Assembly (NCBI GenBank): GCA_041743125.1
Contig: JBGTNK010000293.1
Coordinates: 1-64,000 of the forward strand
DNA length: 64,000 nt
Direction: 5' to 3'
From: Terrimonas_B sp041743125
Lineage (GTDB): Bacteria > Bacteroidota > Bacteroidia > Chitinophagales > Chitinophagaceae
Every line of letters starts with the position of its first letter. Positions within the stretch are counted from its first letter, which is position 1. Shown here in pieces: positions 16,186 through 24,578 of this stretch. Both the position numbers and the translations under genes were made by a program. The notes beneath the pieces were generated by a model. That model was not told the origin of the DNA, ran no database searches, and saw only the letters and a program-made list of their open reading frames with translations.

Positions 16186-17910
16186 TTATAGATGAACGAT
16201 CTTCCTGCTGCGAACTACTTTCAACTTTTTGATTGCGTCTTGCACTTCCATTTTCTGTTGTTCCAGAGATTTTAAAGTAATATCTGAATCGGGTATGCCG
16301 CATTGGCCAGTCCTGACTAATTCCTTTTCAATGTTACAAAGGTTAGTAATAGCAGAATTATATGCATGGTGCAGACTATCTAATTTAATTTCAACAAGTG
16401 CATTATTCAATTGGCTATTTATCTGATTCCAGTTAATTTCATCGTATGCGATCCTGAGATTATTTTCAATAGCTTTCCAATCAACTTCCTGTATTGCCTT
16501 TTTATATTCTTCTTTAAATTTTGCCTTTTCCTTTGCAGTCATGGCATCAGCTATTCCTTTTTCAATAACTTTCCATTGATCCTCGGTCATCACTATTTTT
16601 GATGCATCCAATGCTTCTTTTACCTGCTCTTTCTGCTGGTCATCTAACTCAGGAACGACAGGCTCCACCAGATTTACATGAACAAATTTTTGATCCTGTA
16701 GCTGTTCAAAAGCGATTTCATCGGTATGTTGATCCGGTTTCTGTGGAGGATCCAAAGGATAGTTTATGCTAAATTCCCCGTCATTCTCTGCCAAAGCTGA
16801 TGCTTTAGTTGATATAGATGCAATCGGATTTGCTGGCATCATTTGCGGGTCAGCTTTTTTAATTTCAAACCCCGGGCTAAATAAGTGGAACGGACCAGCA
16901 ATGTCGGTAAACAAACCAGGTCCATCATTGCCATTTCCGGGCTTACTTAAGAGTAATAATGCATTCAATGTTATAAAACAAAGCAGGGCAGCCAGCACAC
17001 CCGCCAGTTTATGAAAAGAAAAATTAGATTTTCTCCTGACTCCCATTATGGATTCTATCCTCGCTAATAAATCCTTTTGTTTAGCGCCAGAAGCGGCAAC
17101 CGCCAGAGTTTGTTTTTTATGGGCTGCCTTTTCTAAGGCAAGCAAAGCAGACGCATATCCATGTGGCTCGTATTGAAATTGCAATACCAACTCATCACAA
17201 CTTTTTTCCCTTTCCCTTTCTATTATTTTGGCAAATGCATTTACAAAAGGATTAAAATAAAGAATCGTCTGGATAACTCTTGTGATTAAATTAAGCAGAA
17301 AATCAAAGCGCCTTATATGCGAAAGCTCATGAAGTAATATCGCTTCTATTTGTTGAACAGTAAGGTGATTGATAGCTGCCACAGGCAGCAAAATGATTGG
17401 TTTAAAGAAGCCGATGGTGACTGGCGAATTTACCAGATTTGACATCCATACATAAACAGGCCTGGTAATGCCCATATGAGGGGCTAATTTTTGCACAAAC
17501 ATTCTCCATTTCACATTAGATTTTGTTATCCCTGAATGACGAATATCGCTTACATACCGCAGGTTTCTGACAAAATTAAGAAGCGGGAAAATTAATAGAA
17601 TAAGATATAAACCAGAAGCTGCAGGTAATATGGTTTGCAACAACGAATTTACTGTTGAGTTTCCATCAACAGCTAACAATTCCGGGTATCCGGAGTGCAG
17701 GGATTCGATATCAGCCAGCAACAGAAAAAAGGTATATAGAAACCAGGCCATTCCTGTAAAAAGCAATGCGGTGGCCAGGAAACTTTTTTGAGAAGACAGG
17801 ATATTCCTGTTTAATGCAGTTACTAATTGATAAATTACCCACAACAAAGCCATTTGCCACATGCTGTTTAATACAGCCCATCCCAAAGCCTGCAGAAAGT
17901 TGGGTAGCAT
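16186..17910 (-). CDS. BlaR1-like M56 metallopeptidase, membrane sensor
   Basis: A 574-residue M56 membrane protease. Four or so N-terminal helices surround the zinc motif HELSH at 194-198, with EREREKSCDE downstream as the third-ligand region; a further helix follows at about 305-320. In BlaR1/MecR1 the protease leads to cleavage of the partner repressor. Here the C-terminal periplasmic part (about 255 residues) lacks any penicillin-binding SxxK/YxN/KTG motifs. Instead it has a proline-rich linker and helices with a repeated W-xx-I-E/N pattern (DQWKVIEKGI, DWKAIENNL, NWNQINSQL). The signal sensed is therefore unknown. It follows blaI after five bases as an operon. Confidence 0.88.
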   Translation of the reverse strand: MLPNFLQALGWAVLNSMWQMALLWVIYQLVTALNRNILSSQKSFLATALLFTGMAWFLYTFFLLLADIESLHSGYPELLAVDGNSTVNSLLQTILPAASGLYLILLIFPLLNFVRNLRYVSDIRHSGITKSNVKWRMFVQKLAPHMGITRPVYVWMSNLVNSPVTIGFFKPIILLPVAAINHLTVQQIEAILLHELSHIRRFDFLLNLITRVIQTILYFNPFVNAFAKIIEREREKSCDELVLQFQYEPHGYASALLALEKAAHKKQTLAVAASGAKQKDLLARIESIMGVRRKSNFSFHKLAGVLAALLCFITLNALLLLSKPGNGNDGPGLFTDIAGPFHLFSPGFEIKKADPQMMPANPIASISTKASALAENDGEFSINYPLDPPQKPDQHTDEIAFEQLQDQKFVHVNLVEPVVPELDDQQKEQVKEALDASKIVMTEDQWKVIEKGIADAMTAKEKAKFKEEYKKAIQEVDWKAIENNLRIAYDEINWNQINSQLNNALVEIKLDSLHHAYNSAITNLCNIEKELVRTGQCGIPDSDITLKSLEQQKMEVQDAIKKLKVVRSRKIVHL

Positions 17911-17915
17911 GGTTG

Positions 17916-18299
17916 TTATTGTTTTTTCAGATCATTTAATATTTCCTGAATTTTTTCCAATTCATCAGGAGTGGCTTTATGTTCTCCTAAAGCCTGTATA
18001 ACAAGTTGGGTAGGTGAGCCACCAAATAGACTATCAATCATTTTTCCCAACAAATGTTTTTGAGTTTTTTCTTTATTAACGGCTGCCTGGTATACATGGG
18101 TACGCATGGAGTCATCTCTTTTAACCAATCCCTTTTCATTCATGATTTGCATCAGTTTCAGCGTAGTGGTGTATCCAACATCCTTTGTAGAAGCCAGACC
18201 TTCATGTACCTCCCGGACAGTTGCCAATCCCTTCATCCAAAGGATTTGCAATATTTCTAATTCACTTTCTGTGGGTTTGATAGTTCTTATTACTGACAT
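17916..18299 (-). CDS. BlaI/MecI/CopY family repressor
   Basis: A 127-residue winged-helix repressor. The N-terminal DNA-binding domain (LEILQILWMKGLATVREVHEGLA, then GYTTTLKLMQIMNEKGLVKR) matches BlaI/MecI, and the C-terminal helices (KHLLGKMIDSLFGGS onward) form the dimer part. It represses its own operon until the M56 partner triggers its cleavage. The ATG at 18299 follows a promoter overlapped by two palindromes. In Bacteroidota such pairs usually do not control beta-lactamase, and no lactamase gene is linked here. Confidence 0.92.
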   Translation of the reverse strand: MSVIRTIKPTESELEILQILWMKGLATVREVHEGLASTKDVGYTTTLKLMQIMNEKGLVKRDDSMRTHVYQAAVNKEKTQKHLLGKMIDSLFGGSPTQLVIQALGEHKATPDELEKIQEILNDLKKQ

Positions 18300-18318
18300 G
18301 GGTTTTAGTTTTACTAAC

Positions 18319-18355
18319 CGAATATACGACTAATTTCGTATGAGAATAATTCTCA
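18319..18355 (-). promoter_or_regulatory. blaI promoter with two abutting palindromes (candidate operators)
   Basis: TATATTCG on the minus strand (18326-18319) is one base off the -7 consensus. ATACGA-6-TCGTAT (18324-18341) overlaps it, and TGAGAA-TAA-TTCTCA (18341-18355) abuts it on the upstream side. Both arms are perfect. They sit where a repressor would block RNA polymerase. The bases do not match the classical TACAnnTGTA BlaI half-sites, so binding by this BlaI is inferred from position. Confidence 0.55.
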
Positions 18356-18663
18356 CATATTTTTTATTTTTTTTTAACATCCCCCAATTTTAAGACGCTT
18401 ACACCTTAAAAAGGTTACAACTATTAACGTACTTTGATGGCGGGTATATAAGGATAACATTAAAATCCTCCAGGATAAAAACTGTTTTAATTTTTGCCTT
18501 AGAAAAGTTTTTAGTAAGTAGAGGGTAAGTATTATTCCTCCCGGAGTTTGTTTCTAGCTTAGCCCTCCTAACATATCAAATGAAATCACCCTGGGTTTCC
18601 CTAAATTAATTGTCCATGCTGTTTTTGAAAACACTTATTTATTATAAACTCTCCTCCATACCA
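18356..18663. other. Intergenic region, no gene seen
   Basis: About 300 bases between the blaI promoter and the end of the CHRD gene. It is AT-rich with several short homopolymer runs. I find no reading frame with a plausible start, no terminator hairpin and no RNA gene. Confidence 0.6.
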
Positions 18664-19110
18664 TTATTGTTTTGTTAGTTGGCCCCTGATTTCACCTAAC
18701 GGGTAAGCTGTTGAATGAATATTGACATAATACAGATTGGCCATCAAATCAGCCTCCTGGCCGGCATCTAGTGCAGGAGATATATAATTGATAGGTGAAG
18801 TAACAGGGGAAGAAAATCCAAAAATAACACCCCCGGATACACCAACAGCGCCTTTGTGTATATGGGCGGCTGTAGCAGTAACTCCGCTATATGTTACATT
18901 CACTGTCAAAATCTTTGTGTCCTTATTAAAGGTAGCCGTTGCACTTCCGGTAGCTGTGGATGGATTTGGAGAACTTTCATTTGCTCCGTTAATGGTGGCG
19001 GAAAATCTGACATTTGGATCTGGAACAGCAGGATCGTCGTCCTTATCACAGGAATAAAAAGAGGAAATTCCTAAAATAAGTAATGAACTTAATAAAAGAT
19101 TGTTGGGCAT
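18664..19110 (-). CDS. CHRD-domain lipoprotein
   Basis: A 148-residue predicted lipoprotein: the signal peptide ends FYSC, followed by an acidic DKDDD tail. The rest is one CHRD domain (RFSATINGANESSP ... AAHIHKGAVG ... GEIRGQL), named from chordin. The bacterial versions are widespread and of unknown function; the AHIH and GEIRGQL motifs are diagnostic. The ATG at 19110 starts the signal peptide; 25 codons upstream are open but not signal-like. Predicted at the outer or inner membrane surface. Confidence 0.85.
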   Translation of the reverse strand: MPNNLLLSSLLILGISSFYSCDKDDDPAVPDPNVRFSATINGANESSPNPSTATGSATATFNKDTKILTVNVTYSGVTATAAHIHKGAVGVSGGVIFGFSSPVTSPINYISPALDAGQEADLMANLYYVNIHSTAYPLGEIRGQLTKQ

Positions 19111-19258
19111 AATAATAGTTTTAAAAGTTGATTGGTAGAAAATATCTATTGCCTTATCGTATTGATAAAATCCAAAGTTGCCCAATCAAAAAAAATCTTT
19201 TAAATTCCTAACATTATGAAACCCTGTATGGGGCTATTTTCCGTGCAATTAGTGAGGG

Positions 19259-19294
19259 AAAAAAAATAGCCCCACTGTAGAAACAGCGGGACTA
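19259..19294 (-). terminator. Terminator of the membrane pyrophosphatase gene
   Basis: Minus strand: TAGTCCCGCTGT and ACAGTGGGGCTA pair with two G-U wobbles around a 4-base loop and run into a T tract. It lies 31 bases after the hppA stop codon. Confidence 0.85.
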
Positions 19295-19325
19295 TGTGAT
19301 AATGGTTCTGATTAAGATCTTACAA

Positions 19326-21566
19326 CTACTTATATTGAACTGTATTGTTAATCTGATTAGCTACGATGCCTTTTTTTTCTTTTACAACTGACTCTATAGC
19401 GGGAACTATTTTCTTAATATGAACCCCGTCTCCATTTGTGCCACTCATTTGGGCAAGGGTAGGGGCTATAACCAAAGATACAATAGACATCAATTTAATA
19501 AGAATATTCATTGAAGGTCCGGAAGTGTCTTTAAATGGATCCCCAACCGTATCTCCTGTCACAGATGCTTTATGGGGTTCTGATTTTTTATAATACATTT
19601 CTCCGTTTATCTCAACGCCCTTCTCAAAAGATTTTTTAGCATTATCCCATGCACCACCGGCATTATTCTGAAACATTCCCATCAGTACGCCACTTACAGT
19701 AGCTCCGGCTAAAAATCCTCCAAGAGCCTCGGCTCCTAACCCAGGCATAAAGCCTATAATAAGGGGTGAAATAATTGCTATAGCACCCGGTAACATCATT
19801 TTTTTCAGAGAAGCCTGGGTAGAGATGGCCACGCATTTATCATATTCGGGTTTGCCGGTACCTTCCATAATACCGGGAATAGTACGAAACTGCCTGCGAA
19901 CTTCTTCTACCATTGCCATGGCTGCTTCGCCCACAGCACGAATTGCCAAAGAGGAAAAAATGAAAGGTATCATACCGCCTACAAACAAACAAGCTAAAAC
20001 ATTCGCTTTATAAATATCTATTCCACTAATACCTGCTACCCCAACAAAAGCAGCAAATAATGCAAGGGCCGTTAGTGCAGCTGATGCTATTGCAAATCCC
20101 TTTCCGCTGGCAGCAGTAGTATTGCCAACCGCATCCAGTACATCTGTTTTTTCTCTAACGTCCGCAGGTAATTCACTCATTTCAGCAATACCACCTGCAT
20201 TGTCAGCAATAGGACCAAAAGCATCAATGGCCAACTGCATAGCGGTAGTTGCCATCATACCGGCAGCAGCTATCGCCACACCATATAAGCCTGCACATTC
20301 ATAGGAGCCCCATATACCACCTGCCAGAACTAGTATCGGTAAAAAAGTGGATTCCATACCAACGGCTAAACCTCCGATTACATTGGTAGCATGGCCTGTA
20401 GAAGATTGACGAATAATACTCAGGACAGGCCTTTTGCCCATTGCCGTATAATATTCTGTGATCACACTCATTAATGCACCAACGAGCAGACCCACACCAA
20501 TTGCACCCATTACACCCCATTTAGTAAACACAACACCTCTTAATATCATATCTTCCGGAAGTAGCCAATATACAAGGCCGGCAGCGGCAAATGCCGTAAG
20601 GATCATTGATCCCCAATTACCCATATTCAATGCTCTTTGCACTGTGTTGGTATTGATTCCCGCACTATCACTAATCCGGACAAACAAGGTTCCTACTATT
20701 GAAAACAGGATGCCAATGCCAGCTATAAGCATCGGGAGAACAACAGGAGAATATCCCCCTAATACATCGCTCCCGATAATTTCCGTTTGCTGCCCTAATA
20801 CTATGGTGGCAAGTACCGTGGCCACATAGGATCCAAAAAGATCTGCGCCCATTCCTGCAACGTCTCCAACATTATCCCCCACATTATCTGCAATAGTAGC
20901 AGGGTTTCTGGGATCATCTTCAGGTATTCCTGCTTCCACTTTACCCACAAGGTCTGCACCTACGTCGGCAGCCTTCGTATATATGCCACCGCCAACCCTG
21001 GCAAATAATGCGATAGATTCTGCTCCTAAAGAAAACCCAGTGAGTACCTCAATCGTTCTGATCATTTCATCAGAATTCAAAGCAGCATCCGGAGCAAAAA
21101 TTTGTTTTAAAACGATAAACAAACCGCCTAATCCCAAAACCGCTAATCCTGCTACACCCACACCCATTACTGCTCCCCCGGTAAATGAAACATTCAACGC
21201 TTTACTTAAACTTGTTCTGGCTGCCTGGGCAGTTCGAACATTCGCCTTAGTTGCAGCCTTCATACCAATATACCCGGCAGTTGCGCTCAATACTGCTCCA
21301 ATGACAAATGCAACAGCAATAGCCCAATGTGAGTGAGGGTTGGAGGAAGCCATTACGGCAAGTAAAACACCAACTATAACAACGAAATATCCTAATACCT
21401 TCCATTCTGCCTTCAAAAAAGCCATGGCTCCCTCAGCAATATAATTGCTGATCTCTTTCATCCTGTCTGTACCCGCATCCTGCCTGGCTACCCAGTTGAA
21501 TTTTATCAGTGTATATAAAAGACCAATAATGCCCATTAAGGGAACCAGATAAATCAATTTGTCCAT
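19326..21566 (-). CDS. hppA: K+-dependent membrane-bound pyrophosphatase (ion-translocating)
   Basis: A 746-residue polytopic membrane protein that hydrolyses pyrophosphate and pumps Na+ or H+. The substrate site DDPRNPATIADNVGDNVGD is intact. The motif GNTTAA carries Ala where K+-independent enzymes have Lys, which marks the K+-dependent class; in Bacteroidota these are usually Na+ pumps, but the ion cannot be settled here. The frame opens at 21605, but ATG 21566 (MDKLIYLVPLMG) starts the first helix and lies 36 bases after an exact -7 element. Single gene with its own terminator. Confidence 0.95.
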   Translation of the reverse strand: MDKLIYLVPLMGIIGLLYTLIKFNWVARQDAGTDRMKEISNYIAEGAMAFLKAEWKVLGYFVVIVGVLLAVMASSNPHSHWAIAVAFVIGAVLSATAGYIGMKAATKANVRTAQAARTSLSKALNVSFTGGAVMGVGVAGLAVLGLGGLFIVLKQIFAPDAALNSDEMIRTIEVLTGFSLGAESIALFARVGGGIYTKAADVGADLVGKVEAGIPEDDPRNPATIADNVGDNVGDVAGMGADLFGSYVATVLATIVLGQQTEIIGSDVLGGYSPVVLPMLIAGIGILFSIVGTLFVRISDSAGINTNTVQRALNMGNWGSMILTAFAAAGLVYWLLPEDMILRGVVFTKWGVMGAIGVGLLVGALMSVITEYYTAMGKRPVLSIIRQSSTGHATNVIGGLAVGMESTFLPILVLAGGIWGSYECAGLYGVAIAAAGMMATTAMQLAIDAFGPIADNAGGIAEMSELPADVREKTDVLDAVGNTTAASGKGFAIASAALTALALFAAFVGVAGISGIDIYKANVLACLFVGGMIPFIFSSLAIRAVGEAAMAMVEEVRRQFRTIPGIMEGTGKPEYDKCVAISTQASLKKMMLPGAIAIISPLIIGFMPGLGAEALGGFLAGATVSGVLMGMFQNNAGGAWDNAKKSFEKGVEINGEMYYKKSEPHKASVTGDTVGDPFKDTSGPSMNILIKLMSIVSLVIAPTLAQMSGTNGDGVHIKKIVPAIESVVKEKKGIVANQINNTVQYK

Positions 21567-21602
21567 AAGCTTAGGTTCTATATAAATAATTTTAAAGGTG
21601 GG

Positions 21603-21610
21603 CAAAGATA
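21603..21610 (-). promoter_or_regulatory. -7 promoter element of hppA
   Basis: Minus strand TATCTTTG, an exact match, 36 bases before the chosen ATG. Confidence 0.6.
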
Positions 21611-22066
21611 GGGGATGAAAGTATAAATTGGGTATTTGGTAACAGAGATTTTAGCCGCCGCAAAAAGCGGCTGCAAAGCCTTGATTGACCTTCATTAAGG
21701 AGATAATGAGAATTAAATAACTGATGGCTTTATGTAAACTTAAGAATGTATTACTTGCCTTTGCCAAATTCAATAAAAGATATTAAAATGGCATAAGAAA
21801 TTTCTCCAAAATTTCCAGCTTCCATTTTTCATCCACTTTTTGGATTAGGTTTATTCAGTGACTTTGCAATCGCCAGGATTATGTGTTTGTACATGAATGC
21901 AATCTTTTTTCAAACAACTACTTTTTCATTTTAGATTTCAATTGCAATGAGGAACTTGTTCCCCAATTTTTCAATCCCACCATTTCATTTTTCTTATTAA
22001 TTTATAATTGACAGGCTAAATCAAATACTGAGACGTAATGGCATATTCCTTGTTTTGCAGGTGGGT
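21611..22066. other. Long intergenic region between divergent hppA and PAP2 genes
   Basis: About 455 bases without a credible reading frame. A small GC hairpin AGCCGC-8-GCGGCT lies at 21653-21672 without a T tract. TTGTTTTG at 22050-22057, one base off the -7 consensus, may serve the PAP2 gene. I see no RNA gene. Confidence 0.5.
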
Positions 22067-22981
22067 ATGCGTACTTTTTATACCCTGGTCGTGCTGGCCC
22101 TCATCCAATTAAATTCCTTTGGTCAAAATAGAACTGACAGTAGCCTTCAGAAACCTGACGATTTAGTAGAAATAAAGGACCCATCCGTACCCGCGCCAAA
22201 AGATAAATTTTCACAAAAACGAGAGGTTTATAAATTAAGGGCGGCATCAGACATTCCTATTATAGCCATTGGAACTGGGTGGAGCCTGTATGCCTTCAGT
22301 AAAATTTATAGTAAGGACAAATCATCCGAAGAAAAAATTTTAACCCTTGATAAGAATCAGATCCCTTCATTTGACCGGCGGGGTGCCGGAGTTTATCACC
22401 CTGATGCGGATGAATTGGGTGATATGCTTTTTTATGGGTCTATGCCACTACCCATCATACTGATGTTTGATAAAGAGATTAGAAAAGATGGGATAAAAAC
22501 AGCCGTCTTATATTTAGAATCTATGTCTATAACCGGCTTACTTTACACGGGTTCTATTTACCTGAACGATCGATATCGTCCATATGCATACAATCCCAAT
22601 GTTCCTATGCCAAAAAGAACAAGAGGCGGGGCAAAGAATTCCTTTTTTGCAGGTCATGCTGCATTGGTGGGAACATCCACTTTTTTTATAGCTAAAATGC
22701 TGAACGATTATCACCCGGAGTCAAAAGTGAAATGGATACCTTTTACACTGGCCGGCCTGGCAACAGCTACAACTGGCTATATGCGATACAGAGGAGGCCA
22801 GCATTTTTTGTCCGATGTAATAATCGGTACTGTGGTTGGTACCTTATCCGGAATTCTGGTTCCGCATGTTCATAAGAATAAGGAAATCGAAAACCGGAAA
22901 CTTTCATTTACTGCTTCCTACCTTGGAAGTACACCACAATTTGGAATAGTATACAAATTCAATAATCAGAAAGTGCAATAA
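22067..22981 (+). CDS. PAP2-family phosphatase, exported/membrane
   Basis: A 304-residue protein with a signal peptide (MRTFYTLVVLALIQLNSFGQ) and a C-terminal PAP2 domain with several hydrophobic helices. The acid-phosphatase signature is present in three parts: NDRYRPY, SFFAGHAAL and RGGQHFLSDV, with both catalytic histidines. Such enzymes dephosphorylate lipid phosphates (phosphatidate, undecaprenyl pyrophosphate) on the periplasmic side. The frame begins at a TTG at 22055; ATG 22067 gives a clean signal peptide. The last 23 bases overlap the end of the convergent NAD(P)HX repair gene. Confidence 0.88.
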   Translation: MRTFYTLVVLALIQLNSFGQNRTDSSLQKPDDLVEIKDPSVPAPKDKFSQKREVYKLRAASDIPIIAIGTGWSLYAFSKIYSKDKSSEEKILTLDKNQIPSFDRRGAGVYHPDADELGDMLFYGSMPLPIILMFDKEIRKDGIKTAVLYLESMSITGLLYTGSIYLNDRYRPYAYNPNVPMPKRTRGGAKNSFFAGHAALVGTSTFFIAKMLNDYHPESKVKWIPFTLAGLATATTGYMRYRGGQHFLSDVIIGTVVGTLSGILVPHVHKNKEIENRKLSFTASYLGSTPQFGIVYKFNNQKVQ

Positions 22982-24470
22982 AAGCATCAGGCAGGAAATC
23001 AATTAGATCACCGGCGATCATAGATTCCATTGATTTTTTTTCGGCAGCTATGTCGCCTGATAAACCGTGAAGATAAACTCCAAGAATAGCCGCATCTTCA
23101 GCGTCATACCCTTGTGCTAATAAGGAGGTTAAAATACCAGTCAAGACATCGCCACTGCCAGCAGTAGCCATTCCGGCATTGCCAGTCATGTTGAAAAAAT
23201 TTTGCCCGGCTACTGTGCTTATTAAAGTATGGTGGCCTTTAAGTATAATATTGACTTTAAGTTCAGTTGATATTTCGGCTGTAAGTCTTACCCTGTCAAA
23301 ATCATTTGCTGTGCATCCAAATAATCTTTCAAACTCTTTTGGATGCGGCGTGAGAATAGAGTTGGACGGGATTAATTTCAGTAATTCCTTTTCTGAAGCC
23401 ATTATATTCAATGCATCGGCATCAAGCACCACCGGGTTTGAAAATTTTTCAAATAGTTGATAGAGCATCATTTTTGTTTCCTTTGCTGTTCCTATTCCAG
23501 GGCCGATGCCCACGGATTTATATTTGGAAAGATCATCCTCAACCTTTGTTAGGAACGACGAATTGAAATCTGTCATCACCATCGCTTCAGGAATGGTAGA
23601 TTGCACAATATCATAACTACTTTTTGGAACATGGCAGGTAAGGAGCCCAACTCCTGTTCTCAAACAAGCCCTTGCAGATAAAACAGCAGCTCCGGTTTTA
23701 CCATAGCTTCCCGCAACAATTAATGCATGCCCATAATTTCCCTTATGTGAAAACCTGTTTCGAGGTTTGTAAATGGAGCGAATTAGTTCTTTGTCAATTA
23801 TCTCATCTTGAGATTTCGCCTGTAACAAGAAGCCTGGATGTAAACCAATATCAAGTATATGCAGTTCACCCAGGAAGTTACTATTTTCTGCTACGAGGAA
23901 GGCCTTTTTATAACATTGAAAACTTAATGTATGATTGGCGCGGACAACGACCTGTCCGTAGGAAGAACGATCTGTAAATAAGCCGCTGGGCATATCTATA
24001 GAAATAACAGGGCACCCGGAATTGTTTATATAATGTACTAATAAGGCAGGCACACCCTCTATACCGCGGTTTAGCCCTGATCCAAAAAGGGCGTCTATGA
24101 TAATGTCGTTCTTATCAAATTCATGAAAATTTTCCTGCGTTTGTATATATCGTATATGGGTTTCAGGATATTGATGCAGCCTGGCCAGGTTGGTTTGAAA
24201 ATCATCTGTTCCTTTGTGACCGAATTCAAGAATATAGACTACCACTCTGCATTTTCTTTCAGTCATCATTCTTGCAATGGCAAGTCCATCTCCGCCATTG
24301 TTTCCTTTTCCGCAATAAACTTGAATTAAATTTTCAGTATAATTATTTCGTTCCAGCCAGTCGGCACATTTGCCGGCAGCTCTTTCCATCAGATCTATGG
24401 ATGCGACAGGTTCATGCTGAATTGTAAACTGATCCCAGTTTCTTATTTGATCGGCAGAAAGTAATTTCAT
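22959..24470 (-). CDS. nnr: Bifunctional NAD(P)H-hydrate epimerase / ADP-dependent dehydratase
   Basis: A 503-residue metabolite-repair enzyme that restores hydrated NAD(P)H. The N-terminal YjeF_N epimerase domain (to about residue 215) has GKGNNGGDGLAIARM. The C-terminal ribokinase-fold dehydratase has AGSYGKTGAAVLSARA, VLDADALNIM, LTPHPKEFERLFG and NAGMATAGSGDVLTGI. Both domains look complete. ATG 24470 (MKLLSADQIRNWDQ) is the family start; 11 upstream codons were dropped. Its 3' end overlaps the PAP2 gene by 23 bases tail to tail. Cytoplasmic. Confidence 0.95.
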   Translation of the reverse strand: MKLLSADQIRNWDQFTIQHEPVASIDLMERAAGKCADWLERNNYTENLIQVYCGKGNNGGDGLAIARMMTERKCRVVVYILEFGHKGTDDFQTNLARLHQYPETHIRYIQTQENFHEFDKNDIIIDALFGSGLNRGIEGVPALLVHYINNSGCPVISIDMPSGLFTDRSSYGQVVVRANHTLSFQCYKKAFLVAENSNFLGELHILDIGLHPGFLLQAKSQDEIIDKELIRSIYKPRNRFSHKGNYGHALIVAGSYGKTGAAVLSARACLRTGVGLLTCHVPKSSYDIVQSTIPEAMVMTDFNSSFLTKVEDDLSKYKSVGIGPGIGTAKETKMMLYQLFEKFSNPVVLDADALNIMASEKELLKLIPSNSILTPHPKEFERLFGCTANDFDRVRLTAEISTELKVNIILKGHHTLISTVAGQNFFNMTGNAGMATAGSGDVLTGILTSLLAQGYDAEDAAILGVYLHGLSGDIAAEKKSMESMIAGDLIDFLPDAFIALSDY

Positions 24471-24578
24471 AAATCCGTTGATAGGAATAAGGGCAGATAA
24501 CATTCGGATTAAAAATGAATGAATATAATAATCCTATTCCTACCTAAAGTTGAGAAACAATTTCTAAAATCCGAACCC

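Noticed and set aside
21653..21672. GC-rich hairpin AGCCGC-8-GCGGCT upstream of hppA
   Set aside because: No T tract on either strand and only a 6-bp stem; not called a terminator or RNA element.
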